Positions 32,072 to 39,979 are shown, numbered from the stretch's first letter. The stretch is 40,852 nucleotides of DNA from CAZWSE01 sp964636575 (GCA_964636575.1 CAZWSE010000018.1:1-40852), one strand, 5' to 3'. Numbers and translations: made by a program. The notes: generated by a model from the letters alone, not told the origin.

Positions 32072-33121
32072 ATGTTTCTGAAGAATGCTTGGTATGTGGC
32101 CGCGTGGGACCATGAGGTGGACCGCGAGTTGCGTCAGATATTGGTCTTAGCTGAAAAGGTTTGCATTTTCCGCACCGAAGCAGGTGAGGTCATTGCCCTT
32201 GAGGATGCCTGTCCGCACCGCAAGCTGCCATTGTCAAAGGGCCGTATCAAGGGTGACAGTGTTGAATGTGGCTATCACGGGCTGACCTTTGACTGCGCGG
32301 GCAAGTGCATCTGGGCACCGGGGGGCGGGCGTATTCCGTCGAATGCCAATGTGCATGCCTATCCCACCCATGAGAAATACGGGCTGGTCTGGATCTGGAT
32401 GGGTAATCCCGCCTTGGCGGACCCGACCGAGATTTTCGAGATTGAGCACTTTGAAGACCCTGCATGGGGTATCAACCGTGGCGCTGCCATGGAGCTTGAG
32501 TGCAATTACTTGCTGATGTGCGACAACCTTTTGGACCCGACCCATGTGGCTTGGGTGCATGGATCGTCCTTCGGGCAGGCGGCCACCAAGGACACGCCTT
32601 TGAGGATCACCAAGACCGAAGATGGCGTGATCGTTCACCGCTGGATGATGGATGTGGAACCGGCCCCGTTTTACAAGAAAGTCGTTGGCTTTGAGGGCAA
32701 CTGCGATCGCTTGCAACACTATGAGGTCCGTTATCCGAGCCATGCTTTGATCAAGGCCGTGTTCACACCTGCGGGCACCGGTGGCCCTGATGGTCCGTTG
32801 CACGACGATGTGTTCATTATGGACAGCTACAACTTTATGACCCCGACCACGGACGGAAAAACGCGCTATTACTGGTTCCAGTTGCGCAATATCCGACCCG
32901 ATGATCAGGCCTTGTCCGAAATGATGTCCGAAGATGTGCGCCAAGCCTTTGAAGAAGATCGCGCTGTTTTGGATGCGGTTCAGATTGGCATGACCTCAAA
33001 GACAAGTCCGCATATTGATCTGCCTATTGACGGTGGCCAGTTGCGCTTTCGCCGCCAGTTGGAGGCTATGATTGAAGAAGAACGTATGGTTGACGAAAAG
33101 ATGCAAGGATCGCTGCAGTGA
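32072..33121 (+). CDS. Rieske non-heme iron oxygenase, alpha subunit (VanA-like)
   Basis: A 349-residue oxygenase of the VanA/demethylase size class. The Rieske [2Fe-2S] ligands are Cys47, His49 (ACPHRK) and Cys66, His69 (CGYHG). The mononuclear iron ligands are His158 and His163 in DNLLDPTHVAWVH, with Asp151 as the bridging residue between sites. The N-terminus MFLKNAWYVAAWDHEV is typical. The ATG at 32072 follows GGGAGAG 8 bases upstream; an ATG at 32057 is less likely. These enzymes hydroxylate or demethylate aromatic or N-methylated substrates using electrons from a reductase, which is not encoded here. The stop overlaps the next gene (GTGA), so it heads a four-gene operon. The substrate is unassigned. 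Confidence 0.92.
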   Translation: MFLKNAWYVAAWDHEVDRELRQILVLAEKVCIFRTEAGEVIALEDACPHRKLPLSKGRIKGDSVECGYHGLTFDCAGKCIWAPGGGRIPSNANVHAYPTHEKYGLVWIWMGNPALADPTEIFEIEHFEDPAWGINRGAAMELECNYLLMCDNLLDPTHVAWVHGSSFGQAATKDTPLRITKTEDGVIVHRWMMDVEPAPFYKKVVGFEGNCDRLQHYEVRYPSHALIKAVFTPAGTGGPDGPLHDDVFIMDSYNFMTPTTDGKTRYYWFQLRNIRPDDQALSEMMSEDVRQAFEEDRAVLDAVQIGMTSKTSPHIDLPIDGGQLRFRRQLEAMIEEERMVDEKMQGSLQ

Positions 33122-34035
33122 CCCCGATTTTCCAGTTTGAGGGGATCTATACCCCCGTGGTCACTCCGTTTCACGACGACTATGCGCTGGATCGGGATGC
33201 GTTGTCGAATGTGATTGAAAACCTGATCGCAAAGGGTGTGAACGGGTTGATTTCGGGCGGATCAACGGGCGAAAACTACGCGCAGACCGTCGCGGAACGT
33301 ATTGAAATTGCACAGTTTACCCATGATCAGGTGAAGGGCCGCGTGCCTGTGATTGTGGGCACTGGATCGATGCTGACGGCCGATAGCGTCGCCCTTGCCA
33401 CAGCTGCCCGCGAGATGGGTGCGGATGCGATACTGCTGGCCACGCCGCCTTATTCTGTGCCGACCGAGCGTGAGAACGCGTTGAACGCTTTGGCCATTGA
33501 TAAAGCCGCGAACCTGCCTGTGATGTTGTACAACTACCCTGGTCGGATGGGTGTGCATATGGGTGAGGAGTTTCTTGACCGCGTGGGGCGGTCTCGGAAC
33601 ATCTGTGCGATCAAGGAAAGCAGTGGGGACATCAACCGTGTGCACCTGCTGGCTCGTGATTACCCTCATATACAGATGTCTTGCGGCATGGATGATCAGG
33701 CGCTTGAGTTCTTTGCATGGGGTGCGCGATCTTGGGTCTGCGGCGGATCAAATTTTCTGCCGGACGAGCATATCGCGCTCTATCGGGCCTGCGCCATTGA
33801 GGGCGATTTCACCAAGGGCCGCCGGATCATGTCCGCCATGATGCCGCTGATGCGGGTGCTGGAGCAGGGAGGCAAGTTTGTTCAATCCATCAAGCATGGT
33901 GTGACTATTGAAGGTATTAACACCGGTGCCATTCGCCCGCCGCTGAAAGGTTTGAACAAAGACGACAAGCGCGCGTTGGAGCAAGTGATCCGTGTGCTGA
34001 AGACCACGATCGCAGACATAGAAGCTGAGGGTTAA
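33118..34035 (+). CDS. dihydrodipicolinate synthase (DapA) family lyase/aldolase
   Basis: A 305-residue class I aldolase-type barrel. Lys166 in NICAIKESSGD should form the Schiff base and Tyr138 in LYNYPGR is the conserved proton relay; GGSTGEN (47-53) is the carboxylate-binding loop. The normal DapA arginine region reads NYPGRMG. Because it lies in a catabolic operon and the family includes 2-keto-acid lyases and deaminases, it is probably not the biosynthetic DapA but a retro-aldol or deaminase step of the same route. The GTG start overlaps the Rieske stop by four bases. The length is typical. Which oxo-acid it cleaves cannot be stated. Confidence 0.88.
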   Translation: MTPIFQFEGIYTPVVTPFHDDYALDRDALSNVIENLIAKGVNGLISGGSTGENYAQTVAERIEIAQFTHDQVKGRVPVIVGTGSMLTADSVALATAAREMGADAILLATPPYSVPTERENALNALAIDKAANLPVMLYNYPGRMGVHMGEEFLDRVGRSRNICAIKESSGDINRVHLLARDYPHIQMSCGMDDQALEFFAWGARSWVCGGSNFLPDEHIALYRACAIEGDFTKGRRIMSAMMPLMRVLEQGGKFVQSIKHGVTIEGINTGAIRPPLKGLNKDDKRALEQVIRVLKTTIADIEAEG

Positions 34036-34038
34036 GTC

Positions 34039-35532
34039 ATGGATTTGCTGACACATAAAGAATATCAGGCCATTGCCGCTGATCTTGATCTGCCGAATAC
34101 GGCCTATATCGATGGCGGCTATCGCCCTGCCATTTCGGGCAAGACCTTTGACACTGTGAACCCCGCCACGGGCGCTGTGCTGACCCAAGTGTCGGCCTGT
34201 GACGGCGCGGATGTGGATGTGGCGGTGACCAAGGCCCGTGAAGCGTTTGAGGATGGCCGCTGGTCCAGGATGCATCCATCGGACCGCAAGGATGTCTTGA
34301 TCCGCCTGTGCAAACTGCTGACCCGCAATGCCCGTGAATTGGCGGTGATGGAGAGCCTTGATAGTGGCAAGACCATCTATGACTGTGAAACTGTCGACGT
34401 GCCTGAAACCATCCACTGCATTAAGTGGCACGCAGAAGCTATTGATAAGATGTACGATTCTATGGCGCCTGCGTCGGATGATCATATCGCAATGGTGGTC
34501 CGTGAACCTGTGGGTGTTGTCGGGCTGGTGCTGCCGTGGAATTTCCCTTTGCTGATGTTAGCGTGGAAAATCGGCCCTGCATTGGCTGCCGGCTGTTCGG
34601 TGGTGTTGAAGCCCGCGATGGAGACATCTTTGACCGCCCTGCGCGTCGCTGAGCTGGCCGCCGAGGCTGGCGTGCCGCGCGGTGTGTTGAATGTTATCCC
34701 CGGTGGTGGTGCTGATGTGGGTGAGGCCATTGGCCGTCACATGGACATTGATATGGTGTCCTTCACCGGATCGACTATGACCGGCAAAAAGTTCTTGTCC
34801 TATGCCGCTGAAAGCAACGCCAAAGAGGTCGTACTTGAGATGGGCGGCAAGAACCCTTGTGTGGTTTTGGAAGACGCCGAAAACCTCGACCGGATTGCCC
34901 AGCATGTGGTGAACGGCGCGTTTTGGAACATGGGTGAGAATTGCTCGGCCATTTCCCGTTTGATTGTGCATCCAAGCGTGAAGGATGATCTGCTGGCTCG
35001 TATCGGAGAGCATGTAAAGCACTGGGGTGTCGGCGATCCTTTGAACCCTGAAACGCGGGTGGGGGCGCTGGTGTCGCCTGCCCATTTCGACAAGGTGTGC
35101 GGCTATCTAAAGCAATCCAAGACCTATGTTCTGGGTGGTACGGCCAAGGACGGGTTTGTCGAGCCGACTGTCATTGAAGTGGGCGCAGATACAGCCATTG
35201 CCCGCGAAGAAATCTTTGGCCCTGTGCTGGCTGTGATGACCGCCGATAGCTTTGAGGCGGCCATTCAGATGGCCAATGACACGCCTTACGGGCTGTGCGC
35301 GTCAATCTTTACCGCCAATGCCAAGCGTGCCATTCGCGGTGCGCGGATGCTGAAAGCGGGCACAGTGACTGTGAACACCTTTGGCGAGGGCGATATATCG
35401 ACCCCCTTTGGTGGCATGGGGCAGTCTGGCTTTGGCGGGCGCGATAATTCTGTCTTTGCCCATGACCAATACACGCAGCTTAAGACGATCTGGGTAGATC
35501 TATCTGATGATGATGTTGAGGCCGTCGATTGA
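34039..35532 (+). CDS. NAD(P)-dependent aldehyde dehydrogenase (PuuC-like)
   Basis: A 497-residue aldehyde dehydrogenase. Catalytic residues are Cys302 (MGENCSA) and Glu267 (VLEMGGKNP), with Asn169 in PWNFP and the cofactor loop FTGSTMTG. The overall pattern resembles gamma-glutamyl-aminobutyraldehyde and similar amino-aldehyde dehydrogenases. It follows the DapA-like gene by 3 bases and ends inside the TTG start of the FAD enzyme (TTGA overlap). In the operon it would oxidise an aldehyde released by the lyase or the amine oxidase to an acid. The C-terminal acidic tail DLSDDDVEAVD is unusual but short. Specificity is not determined. Confidence 0.93.
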   Translation: MDLLTHKEYQAIAADLDLPNTAYIDGGYRPAISGKTFDTVNPATGAVLTQVSACDGADVDVAVTKAREAFEDGRWSRMHPSDRKDVLIRLCKLLTRNARELAVMESLDSGKTIYDCETVDVPETIHCIKWHAEAIDKMYDSMAPASDDHIAMVVREPVGVVGLVLPWNFPLLMLAWKIGPALAAGCSVVLKPAMETSLTALRVAELAAEAGVPRGVLNVIPGGGADVGEAIGRHMDIDMVSFTGSTMTGKKFLSYAAESNAKEVVLEMGGKNPCVVLEDAENLDRIAQHVVNGAFWNMGENCSAISRLIVHPSVKDDLLARIGEHVKHWGVGDPLNPETRVGALVSPAHFDKVCGYLKQSKTYVLGGTAKDGFVEPTVIEVGADTAIAREEIFGPVLAVMTADSFEAAIQMANDTPYGLCASIFTANAKRAIRGARMLKAGTVTVNTFGEGDISTPFGGMGQSGFGGRDNSVFAHDQYTQLKTIWVDLSDDDVEAVD

Positions 35533-36857
35533 GCCGCTATTCCGCAGCGCGTGTGCCCGTTCATCAAGGGCCTGCCGCTTGGAATGATATCTTGGGCGCG
35601 CAAGACGCTGCTGTGCCGCTTTCGGGGGACACGACGGCTGATTTCGTCATTGTCGGCGCTGGTTTTGCGGGGCTGTCTGCGGCGCGTCGATTGAAGCAGT
35701 TGCACCCTGACGCCCGCGTTGTGGTAATTGAGGCAGGCCGTGTGGCCGAGGGTGCCGCAGGCCGTAATTCGGGCTTTATGATTGATCTGCCGCATGAGTT
35801 GACGTCGGACAATTATGCAGGTGCGGACGATGCGGCGCTGATTGCTTTGAACAGGCGCGCCATTGCGTTCGGGCAGGCAGCGGTTGAGGACTACGACATA
35901 CCGCGCGACTACTTTGACCCCGCAGGCAAGATCAACGGTGCGGTCGGGGATGCCGCTGAGGCGCATAACACCACCTACGCGGCCCATCTGGAGGCTTTGG
36001 GTGAGCCTTGCGAGATGCTCGATTCCACGCAAATGGCCGAGATCACTGGCAGCGCATATTATCGGTCGGGCCTTTACACAAAAGGCACGGTGATGTTGCA
36101 GCCTGCGGGCTATGTGCGCGGGCTTGCGGCAGGACTGCGGCGGCAGGGTGTTGAGATTTTTGAGATCTCGCCGGTGACTGCCTTTGAACGGACTGGGCCG
36201 GATTGGCGTGTTACGACGTCTGGTGGCGCTGTAACCACCCCGCGCGTGATCCTGACGGTCAACGGCCACTTGGAAAGCTTTGGCGTTGAAGCGGGGCGGT
36301 TGATGCAGGTGTTCTTGTTTGCCTCGATGACAGAAGAACTGGACGCGGGTTCTTTGGGCGGCGACCCCCGTTGGGGCGTGACCCCGTCCGACCCCATGGG
36401 TACGACCATGCGCCGGATTGATGCCGGACAAGGTGGCAACCGGATCATTACGCGAACCTGCGCCAAGATGTGTCCTGATATGCAAGCCTCTGCGGCGGAT
36501 GTGAAACGCGCAGCGCGGGTTCAGCGTCAGAAATTCGATGCCCGCTTCCCCGCGCTTGACCGCGTCAAAATGCAATATGCTTGGGCGGGGCATTTGTGTC
36601 TGAGCCTGAACGGGGTTTCCGTCATGCGCGAGATTGACGATGGTGTGTTTTCGGGCTGCGTTCAGAACGGTTTGGGCACGGCGCGTGGGACGTTGACGGG
36701 GATCGGCGCGGCGGAGCTGGCTTGTGGTGCGACCTCTGACATTACCGCGCATTTTGCTGAGGCGTCGCGTCCTAAGGCCCTGCCACCGCAGCCATTTGCC
36801 AGGATCGGCGCCAATGCGGTGATGCGCTGGAAAGAATGGCGCGCGCGGGATGAATAG
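35529..36857 (+). CDS. FAD-dependent amine/D-amino-acid oxidase family enzyme (PuuB/OrdL-like)
   Basis: A 442-residue flavoprotein of the DAO family. The FAD-binding GAGFAGLSAA lies near 43-52, EAGRVAEGAAGRNSGFM gives the ribose contact and the conserved GRNSG loop, and TVNGHLESFG and YAWAGHLCLSLNG follow in the expected order. The combination resembles gamma-glutamylputrescine oxidoreductase (PuuB) and related secondary-amine oxidases. The start is a TTG inside the ALDH stop (TTGA). As the last gene of the operon it would oxidise a primary or secondary amine, or an N-methyl amino acid, giving an imine or aldehyde for the other enzymes. The substrate is unknown. Confidence 0.9.
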   Translation: MSRYSAARVPVHQGPAAWNDILGAQDAAVPLSGDTTADFVIVGAGFAGLSAARRLKQLHPDARVVVIEAGRVAEGAAGRNSGFMIDLPHELTSDNYAGADDAALIALNRRAIAFGQAAVEDYDIPRDYFDPAGKINGAVGDAAEAHNTTYAAHLEALGEPCEMLDSTQMAEITGSAYYRSGLYTKGTVMLQPAGYVRGLAAGLRRQGVEIFEISPVTAFERTGPDWRVTTSGGAVTTPRVILTVNGHLESFGVEAGRLMQVFLFASMTEELDAGSLGGDPRWGVTPSDPMGTTMRRIDAGQGGNRIITRTCAKMCPDMQASAADVKRAARVQRQKFDARFPALDRVKMQYAWAGHLCLSLNGVSVMREIDDGVFSGCVQNGLGTARGTLTGIGAAELACGATSDITAHFAEASRPKALPPQPFARIGANAVMRWKEWRARDE

Positions 36858-37064
36858 CTCTAGAGCAGTCAGTTTTCTGTCTGCGAATTAGGACCAAGTT
36901 GTTCGGGTGCTGGGCTGGATGCGGATCGTTGTGGTGCAGATCGGCCTGCGTGATAATTCTGTTTTCGGTTTTGGGGCTTGACCGGAATTTCGCTCCAAGG
37001 GCTGCGCTTTCAATCGCGGAAAATAGCAATATTTACTGCTGACGCGACTTTGAAAGGCGGTGTC

Positions 37065-38111
37065 ATGCTGCTTGAAACCCTTCCATTTGAAATGCCGGTC
37101 CAAACAGTCCAAGTGCTGTTTGGTTTGATCCTTGGCCTTGTGTTTGGTGCGGCTGCACAGGTTTCCAAGTTTTGTCTGCGGCGTGCTGTTGCCGGTGAGA
37201 ACGGAGCGGACGGGTCCGCCGGAGCAGTCTGGATGACAGCGCTTGCCGTAGCAATCGGCGGGTTTGCGATCGCGCAGTCCTTCGGCTGGGTGGCGTTGGA
37301 AGACCACCGGTTGCTGTCGAGTTCATTGCCGGTCGCCGCGATTTTGATCGGCGGGTTGGCCTTTGGTGCCGGAATGGTGCTGACCCGAGGCTGCATGTCG
37401 CGGTTGACCGTCCTGTCGGCCACTGGAAACCTGCGGGCCTTAACCGTTATTGCAGTCTTCGCTGTTGTCGCCCATGCCACGTTGAAAGGTGTCTTTGCCC
37501 CTGTGCGCACCGCGCTCGGGTCAGTTCAGATTGATCTTGGCATTGCATCATTGGCAGAAGTGTCCGGGCTTGCGCCTGCTATTGCTTTGGCATTGCTCAT
37601 TGGCGCTGTCGTGCTGGCGCGTCGGTCGAGTGCATCCGTTACACATCTTGTTCTTGGTGGCGTCATCGGCATGGTTGCTGTTTTGGGCTGGGCGGGCACA
37701 TCCGTTTTGTTCATGGACGACTTTGACCCGCTGCCCGTTCAATCCGCGGCCTTTACCCTGCCTTGGGCGGATACCTTATTCTGGACGATTGCCTCTACCG
37801 CTATTCCAGCAGGTTTCGGCACCGGCCTGATTGGTGGCGTCTTTGCTGGCAGTTTTGCCAGTGCGGCCCTGCGCAATGAGTTGAAGCTGCAAAGCTTTGA
37901 GACCCCAGCACAGACGCTGCGGTATGGGCTGGGCGGCGCGTTGATGGGTGTCGGAGGCGTTTTGGCTGGAGGCTGCACCATTGGCGCGGGCCTGTCTGGC
38001 AGCGCGACTTTAAGCATCGCTGCATTGCTGGCGCTGGGCGCAATCATCGTTGGTGCCGTTGCGACGCAAGCTGTGTTGCAGCCACGCGGCGGCGTGGTGC
38101 GTGCAGCGTAA
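37065..38111 (+). CDS. YeeE/YedE family sulfur-compound transporter (TsuA-like)
   Basis: A 348-residue membrane protein with about nine to ten helices. Three conserved cysteine motifs of the YeeE/TsuA family are present: Cys37 (SKFCLRRA), Cys110 (TRGCMSRL) and Cys304 (GGCTIGAGLSG). Such cysteines relay thiosulfate through the channel in the characterised relative, so import of thiosulfate or another sulfur compound is likely. I chose the ATG at 37065, with AAAGGCGG just upstream; an open frame continues to 36978 without family features. It precedes ccdA and a thioredoxin, which strengthens a sulfur redox role. No regulator gene is adjacent. Confidence 0.88.
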   Translation: MLLETLPFEMPVQTVQVLFGLILGLVFGAAAQVSKFCLRRAVAGENGADGSAGAVWMTALAVAIGGFAIAQSFGWVALEDHRLLSSSLPVAAILIGGLAFGAGMVLTRGCMSRLTVLSATGNLRALTVIAVFAVVAHATLKGVFAPVRTALGSVQIDLGIASLAEVSGLAPAIALALLIGAVVLARRSSASVTHLVLGGVIGMVAVLGWAGTSVLFMDDFDPLPVQSAAFTLPWADTLFWTIASTAIPAGFGTGLIGGVFAGSFASAALRNELKLQSFETPAQTLRYGLGGALMGVGGVLAGGCTIGAGLSGSATLSIAALLALGAIIVGAVATQAVLQPRGGVVRAA

Positions 38112-38149
38112 TCTGCACGGCTAGGCACCCCATCCAAGGTTACATAATC

Positions 38150-38167
38150 TGACGTGAATGTGACGTG
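38150..38167. promoter_or_regulatory. direct repeats before ccdA
   Basis: TGACGTG occurs at 38150-38156 and 38161-38167, 11 bases apart, about one helical turn. This suggests a protein binding site in the 109-base space between the YeeE and CcdA genes. A GTCGGG/CCCGAC dyad (38167-38172 and 38190-38195) overlaps the right copy. Function not shown. Confidence 0.3.
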
Positions 38168-38220
38168 TCGGGACGATTAAGTTCATTGCCCCGACCGCTT
38201 GCACCCTTCATATCGAGTTT

Positions 38221-38934
38221 ATGGAATTTGTGTTTGCCTATCTGGCCGGTCTGCTGACCTTGATTAACCCCTGCGTTTTGCCGGTGCTTCCCATTGTCTT
38301 GGTCAGTGCGTTGAATGCAAGCAGGGCAGGGCCTATCGCGCTCGCCGCCGGTATGAGCGTATCTTTCGTTGTCTTCGGCGTCTTCGTCACAGCCTTTGGC
38401 AGCACGATCGGGTTGACCCAAGACAAGCTTGCCCAAATTGGTGCGGTTTTGATGGTCGCCTTCGGGTTGATTTTGCTGGTGCCTATGCTGTCACGTCGGT
38501 TTGAGACCGCCACCGCAGGGCTGGCCGCTGGCGCCGATACCCAGATGAACACTGTTGATGCAGGGTCGTTGCGTGGGCAGTTCTTGGGCGGCATTTTGCT
38601 TGGCACCGTTTGGTCACCCTGTATTGGGCCGACGCTTGGCGGGGCCATTGCGCTTGCCTCTCAAGGGCAGAACCTTGGCTATGTGGCCGCCATTATGCTT
38701 GCCTTCGCCATCGGTGTATCGACGCTGATTGTGGGCCTTGGGCTAGGTGCGCGCGAAGCCATCCGCACGCGGGCGCAGCGATTGCGCAGCCTTGCCGAGC
38801 GTTCAAAACCCATACTTGGCGTCACCTTCATTGCCGTCGGCGCGATGTTATTCTTTGGCCTGCACCACTATATCGAAGGGTGGTTGCTGGATGTCATGCC
38901 AATCTGGTTGCAGGACCTTTCTGTAATCCTTTGA
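38221..38934 (+). CDS. ccdA: CcdA-type thiol:disulfide membrane protein
   Basis: A 237-residue membrane protein of the CcdA/DsbD-beta type with six helices. Helix-embedded cysteines sit in LINPCVLPVLP (about 15-25) and TVWSPCIGPTLGG (about 129-141), the two motifs that pass reducing equivalents across the membrane. It would draw electrons from cytosolic thioredoxin and hand them to a periplasmic acceptor, most plausibly the thioredoxin encoded 27 bases downstream. No clear ribosome site is visible at this ATG, so translation may depend on the upstream transcript. Similar CcdA proteins are called SoxV when linked to sox genes; no sox genes are seen here. Confidence 0.88.
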   Translation: MEFVFAYLAGLLTLINPCVLPVLPIVLVSALNASRAGPIALAAGMSVSFVVFGVFVTAFGSTIGLTQDKLAQIGAVLMVAFGLILLVPMLSRRFETATAGLAAGADTQMNTVDAGSLRGQFLGGILLGTVWSPCIGPTLGGAIALASQGQNLGYVAAIMLAFAIGVSTLIVGLGLGAREAIRTRAQRLRSLAERSKPILGVTFIAVGAMLFFGLHHYIEGWLLDVMPIWLQDLSVIL

Positions 38935-38961
38935 TCCCCATATTTAACAAGGAGACCCCTC

Positions 38962-39363
38962 ATGAAACGACGTACACTTTTGGCCGGAATCGCGGCCACT
39001 GCTTTGACCCCTGTATCGGCCTTCGCAGCCGCCGGATTTGTTGATTATGCGCCCGGTGTGATCGAGAAGGCTTTGGCCGATGGAAAGACTGTCTTTGTTG
39101 ATTACTCGGCCGATTGGTGCGGGACATGTAAGCGCCAAGAGCGCGTTATCAACGCGTTGCGTGCCGAGGATCCTGCGTTTGATGCGGCGATGATTTTTGT
39201 GCGCGTCGATTGGGACAAATACAAAAACCACGACGTCACGGTGTTTCGCAGCATTCCAAGACGGTCGACTTTGATTGTATTGAAAGGCGAAGATGAACTT
39301 GGGCGCCTTGTGGCTGGCACCGGCGAAAGCGAGATCAAAGGCTTGATGAAGCTGGGGCTGTAA
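38962..39363 (+). CDS. exported thioredoxin-like protein with Tat-type signal
   Basis: A 133-residue thioredoxin-fold protein. Signal MKRRTLLAGIAATALTPVSAFA contains RRTLLAG, which fits a twin-arginine motif better than a plain Sec signal, with predicted cleavage after about residue 22. The active site WCGTC is at 52-56. It is reduced in the periplasm, presumably by the adjacent CcdA protein, and may act on a sulfur carrier or on cytochrome c maturation. Export through Tat would imply folding before transport, which is unusual for a thioredoxin. AAGGAG lies 8 bases upstream of the ATG. The gene is followed by a strong terminator. Confidence 0.88.
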   Translation: MKRRTLLAGIAATALTPVSAFAAAGFVDYAPGVIEKALADGKTVFVDYSADWCGTCKRQERVINALRAEDPAFDAAMIFVRVDWDKYKNHDVTVFRSIPRRSTLIVLKGEDELGRLVAGTGESEIKGLMKLGL

Positions 39364-39414
39364 GCACCGGCCGAGCCTTTGATGGCTGCCTGAACAAAGC
39401 TGTGTGATTTTGGG

Positions 39415-39451
39415 CCTCTCCGCTAGAAACAGCGGTGAGGTCTTTTCATTT
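39415..39451 (+). terminator. intrinsic terminator after the thioredoxin gene
   Basis: CCTCTCCGCT (39415-39424) and AGCGGTGAGG (39431-39440) form a 10-bp stem with one mismatch and a 6-base loop, followed by TCTTTTCATTT. This would end the YeeE-ccdA-thioredoxin transcript. Confidence 0.75.
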
Positions 39452-39979
39452 CCGCGTCGCAAATCGTTGGGGCCCACGATTGAGTGCGACCAGAGTGTGC
39501 TTTTCTATGTGAAGCTTGGAGGCGAGTACCGGACCCGCTACCATTTTTCTAAGCCACTGGAAGCCTTAAACAATCGAGTGCGAGGTTGAGTTATGTGTCG
39601 CACTTTGTGTCACACTTATGCTGCTAGAGTTGTGTTTTTGTCAACCGACGGGTCTTCTCTCAGGTGGCCTTCTATTCTCCTATAGGTGGGTCGAATGCGG
39701 CCCTTGCGCTTCTTCTGTCCTATGGTGAGGCCGTGTTGCGAGGCGCGGCGTACCCCTGTCTGCGCGGGTGGGGTATGGGGGAAGTCGGCGCGTAGCTATG
39801 TATAGATAGGGCCACGAAAAAATGTGTCGCATTTTTAATAGGACGTTTATTCCGACGACCTAGCTAGACGTTAGCTGCGCTTTGCTGAGCGACGAACAAA
39901 GCCCTACTCTCGCGCTGTAGGCTGTTGATACTTATAGATTTTTACCAACTGAGTAGTGTGTTGGGAAAAGTGGGCAGAC
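39452..39979. other. gene-free stretch at an apparent island border
   Basis: About 530 bases with no convincing gene. It holds the tRNA 3' remnant (39517-39533) and a 10-base direct repeat, ATGTGTCGCA, at 39593-39602 and 39822-39831. Composition appears more T-rich and less coding-like than the rest of the window. A 61-codon frame at 39404-39589 lacks a ribosome site and crosses the terminator and the tRNA remnant, so I do not call it. No integrase is visible; if one exists it lies past the right edge. Confidence 0.6.
39517..39533 (-). repeat. 17-bp remnant matching the 3' end of tRNA-Cys (candidate attachment site)
   Basis: TGGAGGCGAGTACCGGA, read on the minus strand, equals the last 17 bases of a tRNA ending ACTCGCC-T-CCA, preceded by the T-arm side TCCGGT. 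I recall this 3' end from Rhodobacteraceae tRNA-Cys (GCA). The rest of a tRNA does not follow, so it is a fragment. tRNA 3' ends are common integration sites, so this may be the outer end (att) of an integrated element. Identification is from memory and not checked. Confidence 0.45.

Noticed and set aside
33118..34035. The DapA-family gene as the biosynthetic dapA
   Set aside because: It sits in a catabolic operon with overlapping oxidoreductase genes, and its substrate loop reads NYPGRMG; family membership alone does not support the lysine pathway role.
33118..36857. Assignment of the operon to trans-4-hydroxyproline degradation
   Set aside because: The DapA-like, ALDH and flavin oxidase genes fit loosely, but there is no epimerase, no hydroxyproline-specific motif I can verify, and the Rieske gene does not belong to that route. 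Kept only as an analogy.
39404..39589. A 61-codon plus-strand frame
   Set aside because: It crosses the terminator and the tRNA remnant, has no ribosome site and no family features.
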